Below, one piece after another: positions 33,326-42,862 of a stretch of 64,000 bases of DNA. Position numbers and translations under genes: made by a program. Numbering within the stretch: the stretch's first letter is position 1; each line of letters opens with the position of its first letter. The notes below the pieces were generated by a model. That model saw only the letters and a list, made by a program, of their open reading frames with translations, was not told where the DNA came from and ran no database searches. Source of the DNA: Bacilliculturomica massiliensis (GTDB lineage Bacteria; Bacillota; Clostridia; Peptostreptococcales; Anaerovoracaceae); contig NZ_LR027603.1 in NCBI RefSeq assembly GCF_900605495.1, positions 1,117,997-1,181,996 of the forward strand. Direction: 5' to 3'.

Positions 33326-35448
33326 TGGAAATTACACCGAGACGACAGATCCGCGAGCTGCCCAGACAGGTAGCAGATAAGATCGCCGCAGGCGAGGTGG
33401 TGGACCGGCCGGTCTCCATCGTCAAGGAACTGGTGGAAAACTCCATCGACGCAGGGGCCACTTCCATCACCGTGGAGATAAAAAACGGAGGAAAGACGTA
33501 TCTGCGGGTGACGGACAACGGCTGCGGCATCGAGAGCGGTCAGGCAGAGCTGGCTTTTAAGCGGCACGCCACAAGCAAGATCGAGGAAGCGGAGGATCTG
33601 AACCGCATCGAAACGCTGGGATTCCGCGGAGAAGCGCTGGCCAGCATCGCCGCCGTATCCAGAGCGGAACTCATCACCAAAACGAGGGAAGCGGACAGCG
33701 GCTATAAGCTGCGCATCGAGGGCGGAGAATTTGTGGAGAAGTCCGATACCGGCTGCCCTGACGGCACAACGCTGGTGATCTCCGACCTGTTTTACAATAC
33801 CCCGGCCAGAATGAAATTTCTCAAACCGGACAATACGGAGAGCACCCTGATCATCGACTTTATGTCGAAGATGGCGCTGGCTTATCCTTCTGTTAAGATA
33901 CGGCTGATCAACAACTGCTCCGTGCTCTTTTCCACCACGGGAAAAGGAGAGATCTACACCAATATCCTGACCATCTACAGCCGGGAGATCGGAGAAAAGC
34001 TGATCCGCGTGGATGCGGAGGAGGAAGGACTGCGCCTGATCGCCTTCGTCTCTCCGCCGTCGCAGAGCAGAACCAACCGCAGGAACCAGATCTTTTTCGT
34101 CAACGGCAGATCGGTGGGCAGTAAAGTTCTGGAACGGGCCGTGGCGGACGCCTACACGGAAAAGCTGTTCGAGGGCCGCTATCCTATCGCGTTCCTGTTT
34201 CTCTCCGTATCACCGGAGCGGCTGGACGTCAACATCCACCCCAACAAAAAAGAAGTGCGGTTTGACGATGAGAAGGCTGTGCGGGACTTTGTGGGAGCCG
34301 CTATCCGCAGAGGGCTTTCCACCAGAGAAGCGGTACCGGAGATCCGTCGGGAAAATGTGTTCAAAAATAACGACTGGCGGGGAAATGGACCGGGAACGGG
34401 GAAGGAGGACCAGATCTCCATTCATTCCCGCGCCCGCTCCGCGGAGGCGCCTGGATCCCATGGGATGGGTCAAGATGCCGGATCCAGGATATCTCAGCCG
34501 GAGAAGGAAGCGGACATAAAATCGTTTCTGTCAACCAGGCCCAGGCCCGACAATGGGAGAAGCGAGGGCACAGCCTGGAAACAGAAAGAAGAAGAGCGGG
34601 GAAATCTCCAGATCTCCGACTGCGGGACGTCTTGCGCTTCCTACCAAGCACCGGCGCCGCAGGGAAACGGAGCGCCTGAGATTCCCGGCGCTGAGGAAGC
34701 AAAGGGCGGCCGCGCCCTGGAGCCCTTTCTCGATTCTCTCGGCCAGGAGACCGGGGAGAAGACGCAGGAGCGGCAGCAGCGGTCGGAGCAGAGGGAACAG
34801 CGGCGGCAGCAGATGCAGGAGCCGGATCCGCCGAAGATGCCCGTACCGGAACCGCCGGTCAAAAAGCCCTTCGACATCAATACTCTGCGTCCCACAGGCG
34901 CCATCTTCAACACGTATATCACAGCCATTGACGACGAGTATTTTTACCTGATCGACCAGCATGCGGCACACGAACGTATCTTTTATGAACAGCTGCTGGC
35001 CGCGTACAACAGGGAGGAGCGCCATTCCCAGATGCTGCTGACCTCCTTTGTGGTGGATCTTCCTTTTGCCGTCAAAAACAACGCCGCGGATTTTCTCGTC
35101 TATCTGGAACGGATCGGATATCGCATGGAGGAATTCGGCGTCAAGGCCTATATCGTGAAGGAAATTCCGGCCATGATGGAACTGTCGGAGGCGGAAAGTT
35201 TCCTGGAGTATTTCCTGGACAATATTTCCGCTGATTTTTCCCTGCAGGATCCGGCTAAAGTAGATAAGATTATAATGAAGGCGTGCAAATCCGCCGTGAA
35301 GGCCCATGACCATCTGGCGGCGGAGGAAATACAGGCGCTGATCCGGGATCTGGCGAAGACGAACAATCCCTTCAGCTGTCCCCACGGCAGGCCGACCTTC
35401 ATCAAGCTCTCCAAATATGAGATCGAAAAATTGTTTAAACGGGTATAG
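33325..35448 (+). CDS. mutL: DNA mismatch repair protein MutL
   Basis: 707 residues. The GHKL ATPase occupies about residues 1-335 (IAAGEVVDRPVSIVKELVENSIDAGA, DNGCGI, TLGFRGEALASIA), a low-complexity Glu/Gln/Arg linker about 350-515, and the C-terminal dimerisation and endonuclease domain the rest. The metal motif DQHA(X)2E(X)4E is present as DQHAAHERIFYE, followed by ACKSAVKAHDHL and CPHGRPTF, so this is the nicking type of MutL. ATG 33325 overlaps the GNAT stop; GGAAGGGAGG provides the ribosome site. miaA follows 54 bases on. Confidence 0.96.
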   Translation: MEITPRRQIRELPRQVADKIAAGEVVDRPVSIVKELVENSIDAGATSITVEIKNGGKTYLRVTDNGCGIESGQAELAFKRHATSKIEEAEDLNRIETLGFRGEALASIAAVSRAELITKTREADSGYKLRIEGGEFVEKSDTGCPDGTTLVISDLFYNTPARMKFLKPDNTESTLIIDFMSKMALAYPSVKIRLINNCSVLFSTTGKGEIYTNILTIYSREIGEKLIRVDAEEEGLRLIAFVSPPSQSRTNRRNQIFFVNGRSVGSKVLERAVADAYTEKLFEGRYPIAFLFLSVSPERLDVNIHPNKKEVRFDDEKAVRDFVGAAIRRGLSTREAVPEIRRENVFKNNDWRGNGPGTGKEDQISIHSRARSAEAPGSHGMGQDAGSRISQPEKEADIKSFLSTRPRPDNGRSEGTAWKQKEEERGNLQISDCGTSCASYQAPAPQGNGAPEIPGAEEAKGGRALEPFLDSLGQETGEKTQERQQRSEQREQRRQQMQEPDPPKMPVPEPPVKKPFDINTLRPTGAIFNTYITAIDDEYFYLIDQHAAHERIFYEQLLAAYNREERHSQMLLTSFVVDLPFAVKNNAADFLVYLERIGYRMEEFGVKAYIVKEIPAMMELSEAESFLEYFLDNISADFSLQDPAKVDKIIMKACKSAVKAHDHLAAEEIQALIRDLAKTNNPFSCPHGRPTFIKLSKYEIEKLFKRV

Positions 35449-35502
35449 GACCATTCCGGTGACCGGCGCGGCGCGGCGGACCGGAATACCGGGGGATCAG
35501 AG

Positions 35503-36459
35503 ATGAACAGGAAGATATTGATCGTTGCAGGCCCCACGGCGGTGGGAAAAACAGAATATGCCATCAAGCTGGCTCAGCGGCTGGGCGGGGAGATCGTCTC
35601 CGCAGATTCCATGCAGCTCTATCGCTTTATGGATATCGGGAGCGCCAAGCCCACGACGGAGGAACAGGCCCAGGTGAAACACTATCTGGTGGATGAGATC
35701 GATCCCAGAGAACCTTTTTCCGCCGCTCTGTATCAGCGCAGGGCCAAAGCGGCCATCGAGGACATCTTTTCAAAGGGCAGACTGCCGGTGATCTCCGGCG
35801 GAACGGGGCTCTATGTGAATTCGATCCTCTACGATATGGATTTTACGGTATCCTCGGGAGACGGAGACAGGCGAAAGCTCCTGGAACAGGAAGCGCAGCA
35901 GTTTGGAAATGAGTACGTTCACGAAAAGCTCCGCCTTCTGGATCCGGAAGCCGCCGCCCGCATTCATCCAAACAACCTGAAAAAGGTGATCCGCGCTCTG
36001 GAAGCCGCAGAGAGCGGAGTAAAAATTCCTTCCTTCGAGCGTTCCTTTGTAAAAACGGCGGATTACGACAGCATCCTCATCGGTCTCTGCCGGGACAGAG
36101 AAGAACTTTACCGCCGCATCGACAGACGGGTGGATCTGCTCATGGAAGCCGGGCTGGTGGAGGAGATCCGCGGCCTGCTGGCCATGGGGCTGACGGAAGA
36201 AAACATCTCGATGAAGGGCATCGGCTACAAAGAGATCATCGGATATCTTCGGGGCGAATATCCGCAGGAAGAGGCGGTCCGTCTGGTAAAGCGCAACACC
36301 AGACATTACGCAAAGCGCCAGATGACCTGGTTTCGAAGGCTGCCGGGCATGAAATGGTTTACGCTGTCGGAAGAGCAGAGTGCGGAAGAAGCCCTGGACG
36401 CCATGACCGCGTACGCCGAAGCCGCTCTCGCCGGCGAGATCTTAGGCGATGAACGATAA
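35503..36459 (+). CDS. miaA: tRNA dimethylallyltransferase
   Basis: 318 residues. Transfers a dimethylallyl group to A37 of tRNAs reading UNN codons. P-loop VAGPTAVGKTEYAIKLA, the DSMQLYRFMDIGSAKPT block, GGTGLYVNSILYDMDF and the tRNA-binding FERSFVKTADYD.. regions are all in order, ending with the R/K-rich KRNTRHYAKRQMTWFRR. The substrate DMAPP comes from the dxs pathway encoded upstream. It continues the mutS-mutL transcript; a GC-rich palindrome of about 8 bp arms (ATTCCGGT/ACCGGAAT) lies in the short gap before it. Confidence 0.96.
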   Translation: MNRKILIVAGPTAVGKTEYAIKLAQRLGGEIVSADSMQLYRFMDIGSAKPTTEEQAQVKHYLVDEIDPREPFSAALYQRRAKAAIEDIFSKGRLPVISGGTGLYVNSILYDMDFTVSSGDGDRRKLLEQEAQQFGNEYVHEKLRLLDPEAAARIHPNNLKKVIRALEAAESGVKIPSFERSFVKTADYDSILIGLCRDREELYRRIDRRVDLLMEAGLVEEIRGLLAMGLTEENISMKGIGYKEIIGYLRGEYPQEEAVRLVKRNTRHYAKRQMTWFRRLPGMKWFTLSEEQSAEEALDAMTAYAEAALAGEILGDER

Positions 36460-36502
36460 TTAACATAATATTTTTTCGGTCAATGAATTAGAGGCGAAAC
36501 GT

Positions 36503-37651
36503 ATGATCGATCGGGAATCCAAGGATAAAAACAAAAAAGAGCTGAGAGTCCACAATAAAAGCGACAAGCCGGACAATATCGTGGAAAAGGAAAGTCACAT
36601 TGTCGAGCAGTGTGAAGCCATTGAAAAGGAACTGCCGCGGTGGCTCCGGGGATACTTTATGTATCTGAAGGGCCATCTGCTGCCCATGTCCCGTCTTGCT
36701 TATCTGCGGGATGTGCGTTTCTTCTGTCAGTATCTGATCGAAAGTACGGATCTGACGGAGGCGGAGACGATCAAAGATTTAAAAGTGGAAGAATTCAACG
36801 AGATCCGCGCCGTTGATATAAATATATTTATCGACTACTGCAGACGCTATAAAGTAGAGACGGACAAGGCGATCTACGTCTATGAGAATGATAAAAAATC
36901 TCTGGCCAGAAAGAAATCGGCGCTGTCCGTCCTCTTTAAATATCTGTATCGGGACGAGCTGATCAGCCGCAATATAACCGACGGATTCGATCCCATCAAG
37001 CTGCCGCGGCCGGGAGAGCGGGAGATCAAGGCGCTGCAGGACAACGAAGTCATGGTGATGCTGGACGCCGTCTCAACGGGAGAGGGACTGACGTCCCACG
37101 AAAAGGCCTATTGGGAGAAGACCAAACACAGGGATAAATGCATTTTGATCCTGTTTCTCACTTATGGGCTGCGATTGTCTGAGCTTCAGCAGCTCAATGT
37201 GTCCTCCTTCAATTTCAGCCGGGGCGAATTCAAGATCTACCGCAAGAGGGGCAAGGAATCCATGATGCCGCTGAACAGATCGGTGATCAAAGCCCTGGAG
37301 GATTACATGAATATGGAGAGACCGGCGGAGGATACGCTGTCCGATGAAAACAAGGACGCGCTGTTTCTCTCGCTGCAGGGTAAACGCATGACGGAACGGC
37401 AGATACGCCAGCTGGTGAAGAAGTACACGTCCATCTGCATGGGCACCAGCAGACAGAAGGGCTACAGCCCTCACAAGCTCCGGGCCACGGCGGCCACGTC
37501 GCTCATCGGCCGGGGCAATTCCATCTACGACGTACAGGCGCTTCTTGATCACGATAACGTGACCACCACACAGCTTTACGCCGCACATAAAATGAATGTA
37601 AAACGCGATCTCATCAAGAGCTTTGAATGGGATGAGGAGTACGAAGAATAG
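36503..37651 (+). CDS. Tyrosine recombinase, XerS-like
   Basis: 382 residues. After a charged 40-residue N-terminus comes a SAM-like DNA-binding domain (about 45-160) and the catalytic domain. The catalytic set is complete: R224 (TYGLRLSEL), K248 (RKRGKE hairpin), H324 and R327 (SPHKLRAT), H350 (LLDHDN) and nucleophile Y359 (TTQLYAAH). The long spacing between domains, PRWLRGYFMYL start, HRDKCILILFL and ALFLSLQGKRM regions recall the single streptococcal/lactococcal recombinase XerS more than XerC or XerD; this is judged from memory. No phage genes or att-like repeats flank it. A dif-like element lies 5.2 kb downstream. Confidence 0.8.
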   Translation: MIDRESKDKNKKELRVHNKSDKPDNIVEKESHIVEQCEAIEKELPRWLRGYFMYLKGHLLPMSRLAYLRDVRFFCQYLIESTDLTEAETIKDLKVEEFNEIRAVDINIFIDYCRRYKVETDKAIYVYENDKKSLARKKSALSVLFKYLYRDELISRNITDGFDPIKLPRPGEREIKALQDNEVMVMLDAVSTGEGLTSHEKAYWEKTKHRDKCILILFLTYGLRLSELQQLNVSSFNFSRGEFKIYRKRGKESMMPLNRSVIKALEDYMNMERPAEDTLSDENKDALFLSLQGKRMTERQIRQLVKKYTSICMGTSRQKGYSPHKLRATAATSLIGRGNSIYDVQALLDHDNVTTTQLYAAHKMNVKRDLIKSFEWDEEYEE

Positions 37652-37715
37652 CGTATGAGAATCATAACTGAGGAATAACAGTAGAACATCAATACATAAA
37701 AGGAGAATCAGACCA

Positions 37716-39008
37716 ATGCAGAAAAATACCTGGAGCCTGCTGAAAGAATCCATGGGGATTCACGAGGACGTGCTGCGCATCGTTTCCGAAGCAGAAGAAG
37801 GAACGAAAGAGATCTTCGAGGAACTGGACGATATCATGGCCTTTAACCAGTACAAAGTGCTGGATGTATTTCAGAAGTGCCGGATCAGCGATATGCATTT
37901 TGCCTGGAATACGGGCTACGGTTACGACGACCCGGGCAGAGCGGCCCTGGAAAAGGCTTACGCCATGCTGTTTCGGACGGAAGCCGCGCTGGTACGGCCT
38001 ATCATCGTAAACGGAACACACGCGCTGACTCTGACGCTGACCGGGATCCTGCGCCCCGGCGACGAGCTGATCTATTGCACAGGCAAACCCTACGATACGC
38101 TGGAGGAGGTCATCGGACTGCGGGGAAAAGGCCGCGGATCCCTGGCCGATTTCGGTATTTCCTACAATCAGGTGGAACTGAGACCGGACGGGACCATCGA
38201 TCTGGAAGCGCTGGGCAGAGCGATCACGCCGAAGACCCGGGTAGTCACCGTTCAGCGGGCCACCGGCTACGGTTGGAGAAAGGCGATCACTATTCCGCAG
38301 ATCGAGGAATGGGCATCTTTTGTCAAGTCTGTCAATCCGGATATCGTCTGCATGGTAGACAATTGCTACGGCGAATTTCTGGATACCAAAGAGCCCACGG
38401 AGGCAGGAGCTGACGTGGCCGCAGGGTCTCTGATCAAAAATCCCGGGGGCGGTCTGGCTCTGACGGGAGGCTATATCGTCGGCCGGGAAGACCTGATCGA
38501 AAACATCTCTTACCGCATGACCTCGCCGGGCATCGGCGGTGAATGCGGACTGACCTTCGGTCAGACACGAACTATGTTTCAGGGGCTGTTCATTGCTCCT
38601 AAGGTGGTGAACGGTGCGGTGAAAGGCGCCGTGCTCTGCGCCAAGGCCTTTGAAAATCTGGGATACGAGGTCTGTCCCAAGCCAGGAGACAAGCGCAGCG
38701 ACATTATCGAGGCGGTCAAGCTGGGATCTCCGGAAAAGCTGACTGCTTTCTGCGAGGGGATCCAGGCGGCGGCTCCCATCGATTCCCACGTGAAGCCAAT
38801 CGCCTGGGATATGCCCGGATACGACGATCAGGTCATCATGGCCGCAGGCGCTTTCGTGCAGGGATCCTCCATTGAACTCTCCGCCGACGCGCCCATGAGG
38901 GAACCCTACGCCGTGTATTTTCAGGGCGGCCTGACCTATGAACACTCCAAGTTCGGCGTCATCAAAGCGCTGCAGGCGCTGTATGATAAAGATCTGCTCA
39001 AAAAATAG
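37716..39008 (+). CDS. Methionine gamma-lyase family PLP protein (YnbB / aluminium-resistance type)
   Basis: 430 residues, a fold type I PLP enzyme. The PLP lysine is in AAGSLIKNPGGGLALTGGYIVG near residue 246; TRVVTVQRATGYGWRKA and DNCYGEFLDTKEP are family blocks. Members are annotated as methionine gamma-lyase-like or aluminium-resistance proteins without a proven substrate. An AAAGGAG site precedes ATG 37716. In many clostridia the order is miaA, this gene, lexA; here the recombinase is between miaA and it, and lexA is not in the window. Confidence 0.9.
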   Translation: MQKNTWSLLKESMGIHEDVLRIVSEAEEGTKEIFEELDDIMAFNQYKVLDVFQKCRISDMHFAWNTGYGYDDPGRAALEKAYAMLFRTEAALVRPIIVNGTHALTLTLTGILRPGDELIYCTGKPYDTLEEVIGLRGKGRGSLADFGISYNQVELRPDGTIDLEALGRAITPKTRVVTVQRATGYGWRKAITIPQIEEWASFVKSVNPDIVCMVDNCYGEFLDTKEPTEAGADVAAGSLIKNPGGGLALTGGYIVGREDLIENISYRMTSPGIGGECGLTFGQTRTMFQGLFIAPKVVNGAVKGAVLCAKAFENLGYEVCPKPGDKRSDIIEAVKLGSPEKLTAFCEGIQAAAPIDSHVKPIAWDMPGYDDQVIMAAGAFVQGSSIELSADAPMREPYAVYFQGGLTYEHSKFGVIKALQALYDKDLLKK

Positions 39009-39277
39009 ACTGCAGCGCCGCCCAGACCGCCGCCCGGCTGGAAGGTATATCCCATCCGGGCTGAATGTCTTCGATGACGGCAGAGCCGTTTCTCTGCGGG
39101 AGTGATCGGAAACCAGGCGGAGAGTACTGGAGGGGCTTGTCCCCACGGGACCCTGAAATAGTGGAAACGGGCCGGGACTGCGGGACGGACTGGAAATGAT
39201 GGACTGCGGCTTCGCGGCGGTGCGTCGGTCAGGACGCGCACGGAAAGAAGCCCTGCGGCAGTCGGAAAGAAGTCTCT

Positions 39278-40003
39278 ATGAACGAAATGAAGAAACAAAG
39301 ATGGAAACGTGCGTTCTCTATCCTGAAGCTGCTTGTGTTGATCGGCATTGTCGCCGGCATTCCAGCGCTGCTCTATCAGGCGGACCCGGATTTTATCCGG
39401 CAGTTTAAGGATCTGGATGCGGTCAACGCATATCTGGACAAATACGAGACGGCCAGCTGGTTCGTTTACATCGGCCTGCAGATCCTGCAGATCATCGTGT
39501 CCGTCATACCGGGCCAGATGATCCAGTTTGCCGCCGGCTATGCCTACGTATTCTGGATCGCTTATCTGCTCTCCATCGCGGGGATCGCCCTTGGGACTAT
39601 AGCCACTTTTTACCTTGCCAGGCTCTTGGGAAAGGACGCCATGCACGTCATCTTCGGAGAGGAAAAGATCACGTATTTTGTGAACCACCTGAACAGTAAA
39701 AAGGCGTATATCACGCTTTTTATTCTGTTTCTGATACCTGGATTTCCCAAGGATCTGATCACGTACGCCGCCGGCGTTTCCGAGATCAAGATCACGCCGT
39801 TTCTCATCCTGAATCTGATCGGAAGGTCTCCGGCGCTGCTGGCTACCATTCTGATGGGTTCCATGACGCGGACGGGAAGCTACATCGGAATGGTGATCCT
39901 CACCGCCGCCGTCACTGTGGTCTTCATCCTCTGCTTTATCAAACGAAAAAAACTCATCGAAATGTCCGATGTGATCTACGCCAGACTGTTGCGTACGAAA
40001 TAA
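39278..40003 (+). CDS. TVP38/TMEM64 family membrane protein
   Basis: 241 residues with about six membrane segments. The SNARE-associated/DedA-type core is visible: QMIQFAAGYAYVFWIAYLLS, GIALGTIATFYLARLLGKD and the later FLIPGFPKDLITYAAGVSEI. Such proteins are thought to move lipids across the membrane or to use the proton gradient. Start at ATG 39278 (MNEMKKQRWKR); an ATG 9 bases later is an alternative. The 269 bases before it show no convincing promoter. Confidence 0.87.
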   Translation: MNEMKKQRWKRAFSILKLLVLIGIVAGIPALLYQADPDFIRQFKDLDAVNAYLDKYETASWFVYIGLQILQIIVSVIPGQMIQFAAGYAYVFWIAYLLSIAGIALGTIATFYLARLLGKDAMHVIFGEEKITYFVNHLNSKKAYITLFILFLIPGFPKDLITYAAGVSEIKITPFLILNLIGRSPALLATILMGSMTRTGSYIGMVILTAAVTVVFILCFIKRKKLIEMSDVIYARLLRTK

Positions 40004-40234
40004 GGCGGAAAGAAGAAAAATGACATGAGATGACATGGAAACAGAAACGAGAAACAGCGCGCAGCGTATTGTGAACAGGCCAGAGAATCAGCGTGCAGGG
40101 AAAAATATTGACGGAAACAACGGGCGGGAAACATTGTGCAGAAATCGATGCACCGGAAACAAACGCGTGAGAATGATAAATAACGAGAGAGCCTGAAAAA
40201 GGGGCGGAAAAAGGGATTAAGGAGAACGAATCTG

Positions 40235-41194
40235 ATGAGAAACGAAAAACACAACAGACGAACGCTGCGGAGAACATTTCTCTGCGTGATCTTAACTATG
40301 CTGCTGGCGTTTGCCGGAACAGCCGGCGCCTTCGCGTCCACGTCGGACAGCGTCGGAACCGGTCTGGCCCCGGACAGCCGTATCGCCGGAGCCGTTGAAA
40401 AAGCCGTGGCCTCCACAAAGCAGGAAGGGAATCCCATCTTTGTGGAGGTGCCGGTACTCATGTTTCACCACATTGACCCCGGTGAGAAATCGCCACTGAC
40501 GCCGGACAGCTTCCGGGGCTACATGGAAGACCTGAAAGAAGCCGGATATGAGACTGTCTTTCTGGACGATCTGATCTCTTTTGTGGATGGAAAAGGAACG
40601 CTGCCGGAAAAACCTGTGGTGGTGACCTTTGACGACGGATATGAGAGCAACTATATCTACGCGTACCCGGTGCTTAAGGAAATGGGCATGAAGGCGGACA
40701 TCTCCGTCATCGGGTACACGGTGGGCCGCGATACCATGCCGGGTACCGGACAGCCTATCACGCCGCACTTCACCTGGGCTCAGGCCAAAGAAATGTACGA
40801 GGCGGGAGTCGTGCGCATCCATTCCCATACTTACCAGCTTCACCAGCACAAATCCACAGGCGACGTTACCAGAAAAGGCGTTCTGAAGAATCCGGGGGAA
40901 GACTTTGCCGCTTATGTGGATCTGCTGCGGGGGGATGCCAACCAGCTGAACCGCATGATCACCGACAATCTGCGATATATCAATAAGGTATACACCTACC
41001 CGTACGGTCTCAACGATAAGCTGACTGAATCCCTGCTGGACAATATGGGTTTTCGGATCACCATTACCATCGATCCCGGCGTCAATGTGATCGAAGCGGG
41101 AAACAGCGATTCTCTGAAGCTGCTGAAACGGATCTCCTGTGATAAAAACGGTCTCGATATCGTGGAACTGATCCGGGAGCAGAGCCTGCTCTAA
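40235..41194 (+). CDS. Polysaccharide deacetylase family protein, exported
   Basis: 319 residues. A signal sequence (positive start then FLCVILTMLLAFAGTAGAFA) ends near residue 30. The NodB domain follows: MFHHIDP, the metal/catalytic motif VTFDDGYESN and the HxxxH-like IHSHTYQLH, and a closing YPYGLNDKLTESL. It probably removes acetyl groups from peptidoglycan or another surface glycan. AAGGAG precedes ATG 40235. It appears to be alone on its transcript and ends before a hairpin terminator. Confidence 0.92.
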   Translation: MRNEKHNRRTLRRTFLCVILTMLLAFAGTAGAFASTSDSVGTGLAPDSRIAGAVEKAVASTKQEGNPIFVEVPVLMFHHIDPGEKSPLTPDSFRGYMEDLKEAGYETVFLDDLISFVDGKGTLPEKPVVVTFDDGYESNYIYAYPVLKEMGMKADISVIGYTVGRDTMPGTGQPITPHFTWAQAKEMYEAGVVRIHSHTYQLHQHKSTGDVTRKGVLKNPGEDFAAYVDLLRGDANQLNRMITDNLRYINKVYTYPYGLNDKLTESLLDNMGFRITITIDPGVNVIEAGNSDSLKLLKRISCDKNGLDIVELIREQSLL

Positions 41195-41471
41195 ACGCAG
41201 TACAACGGGCGGGATTCAATGATCGTGTTGTGATCCTCGCAGATCCATTTCGCCAGTACGCCGGCGTTTGTCTGTCTGCGGCCGCGGCACGAAGGAAGTC
41301 CGATAGCGTTCGACAGCCATGGCAGGCGGCGAACGGTCAGCGATGGCCGCCGGAGACAAACAGAGGGCAGAAGAGAGCAACAGAGAGCAGTGATAGGTGA
41401 GAACTTCGCAAAACAATGATTTTCGCCTATATCCACGTGGAAATCGACGAGAACAGCGATGGCTTTTAAAG

Positions 41472-41518
41472 AAAATAGGTGAAGAACAGCGATCCATTCG
41501 TTTTTCACCTATTTTTTT
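41472..41518 (+). terminator. Intrinsic terminator downstream of the polysaccharide deacetylase gene
   Basis: Perfect 12-base stem AAAATAGGTGAA / TTCACCTATTTT with a 20-base loop and a T-run. It is 280 bases after the stop codon. Confidence 0.7.
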
Positions 41519-41642
41519 GTTCCGTTTAGACGAAATGATGAAAGATTAATAAATTTCACCTATTTGATCTGGCGAGGTCTGCGGTCCAGCGCATGCTGAT
41601 GGTCAGCAGACAGCGGCAGCTGTAAAAGATCGCCCACAAAAA

Positions 41643-41710
41643 AGAACATATATTCGATTTTGCTTTACAAAGAACATTTGTTCTGGTATTATAATATCAA
41701 ACAGATGTTC
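41643..41710 (+). promoter_or_regulatory. SOS-type promoter with LexA boxes
   Basis: Three sites fit the Firmicutes LexA (DinR) box GAAC-N4-GTTC: a perfect AGAACATTTGTTCT at 41671-41684, a weaker GAACATATATTC at 41644-41655 and AAACAGATGTTC at 41699-41710. The first lies between -35 TTTACA (41664-41669) and -10 TATTAT/TATAAT (41687-41695), so bound LexA would block the polymerase. Confidence 0.75.
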
Positions 41711-41839
41711 TTTTTTTATATTGCCCGTATGCTCGGTTCAGCATGTTCGGCGCTGAAGCTGACGGATCAAAGCTGTATGTTTCGGGACAGGACCATTAAA
41801 TACTTGAATCTTGAATACACAAACACGGAGGCGGAAAAA

Positions 41840-42148
41840 ATGAAGACAAAAAAATATCGGATTAAATCAAAATTCAGATTCACGATCTTTATCGCACTTA
41901 TGGTCGTATTCACCGCATTTGTGACCGGCACGGTCCTCGGACTGGACGATGCATCCAGTTTGTCTGAAGAGCCTTCCTACATGCAGGTCGAGATCCAGGC
42001 CGGAGATACCCTCTGGAATATCGCAGGACAATACGGTCCTGCAAATATGGATCGCCGCCAACTCGTATTTGAGATCTGCCGTGTCAATGATATCAATGCA
42101 GATACCATACAGCCCGGACAAACGATCCTGGTTCCGGAAAAGATCTGA
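41840..42148 (+). CDS. LysM-domain membrane protein, YneA-like cell-division suppressor candidate
   Basis: 102 residues: a basic N-terminus, one membrane segment (about residues 12-34) and a C-terminal LysM domain (YMQVEIQAGDTLWNIAGQYG ... TIQPGQTILVPEKI). YneA of Bacillus has this size and layout and halts division after DNA damage; it is divergent from lexA there, but lexA is not present here. ATG 41840 follows GGAGGCGG; the frame is open upstream to 41660 but the promoter lies within that part. Three LexA-like boxes upstream support SOS control. Confidence 0.83.
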   Translation: MKTKKYRIKSKFRFTIFIALMVVFTAFVTGTVLGLDDASSLSEEPSYMQVEIQAGDTLWNIAGQYGPANMDRRQLVFEICRVNDINADTIQPGQTILVPEKI

Positions 42149-42270
42149 AGTACGGCACGCAGTCAGGCCGTATACCATATCAAATACCTTCAGCGTTCCA
42201 TATGATAAATCCATATAAATATAGAACGCTGCGTCAACTGTGATATATGTGGTAATGGTACGTATGTTCC

Positions 42271-42308
42271 GTTTCTCCAGCCGGGACACCCATACCGGCC
42301 GGAGAAAC
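42271..42308. other. Strong hairpin
   Basis: GTTTCTCC-AGCCGG pairs with CCGGCC-GGAGAAAC around a 10-base loop. There is no T-run on either side, so it is not a simple terminator. Confidence 0.45.
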
Positions 42309-42443
42309 CATGCTGTCATTCCTATTTCGTGCTGATAACGTGATCAAGGACCTGATCGGAAGGTATCATTGATCCAACATCACAGAAAAAGTCGCTTAAA
42401 TCTAAAAATAGAGCCTCGTCACGTGGAAACGTTGCAATTACAG

Positions 42444-42491
42444 GGATCCGTCTGTTTTCTCCCCGAAAACTGAGTTTTGAGATACGGATCC
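42444..42491. other. Nested hairpin with GGATCCGT/ACGGATCC outer arms
   Basis: Outer arms at 42444-42451 and 42484-42491; an inner stem GTTTTC/GAAAAC lies at 42454-42470. No coding context; could be a structured RNA or a degraded repeat. Confidence 0.4.
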
Positions 42492-42862
42492 GCGTAAAAC
42501 TGTCAGGACCGGAGAGACGGAAAGACAGTTATACGTGACTGCAATACAGGCAAAGATGAATGGAGAACGATTAACGGAAGATCCTGTGGGATACGCAGAG
42601 CATTGCAGAAAAAATTCCGAATGCATCTGGATTGAGAAACGCTGGGAACAGCGGACGCAAAGATGAAGATGTACATATTAAGTAAAAAGCAACTATAAAT
42701 CAGAGATGAACATAGAATGACCATAAAAATATTATGAAAACATATTGGAATTTGAACGCATGCAGGCGTTACATCAGATGTTATAAGCAGAATAAATGCA
42801 GATGGACTGAAATACATGGTGCAAAGTCCAGAAAAGTATTAAGCGGGTTTTTACTTAATTAT

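Larger units (their letters stand above)
41195..41839. other. Intergenic region with a terminator and an SOS promoter
   Basis: 645 bases without a credible gene. It contains several related short blocks around the sequence ATAGGTGA (near 41393, 41476 and, inverted, 41550), one of which forms the terminator at 41472. Downstream is the promoter and the LexA-like boxes of the LysM gene. A minus-strand frame of 105 codons here has no family resemblance. Confidence 0.6.

Noticed and set aside
36503-37651. Tyrosine recombinase as the integrase of a mobile element
   Set aside because: Neighbours are housekeeping genes, no phage or conjugation genes are near, and no direct repeats or tRNA target flank it. 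A cellular Xer role fits better.
41191-41508. 105-codon - strand frame after the polysaccharide deacetylase gene
   Set aside because: Overlaps a terminator and repeated short blocks; no homologous pattern seen. Could be a decayed gene but unsupported.
42503-42817. 104-codon - strand frame in the gene-free zone
   Set aside because: Composition is random-like, with no ribosome site or recognisable domain.
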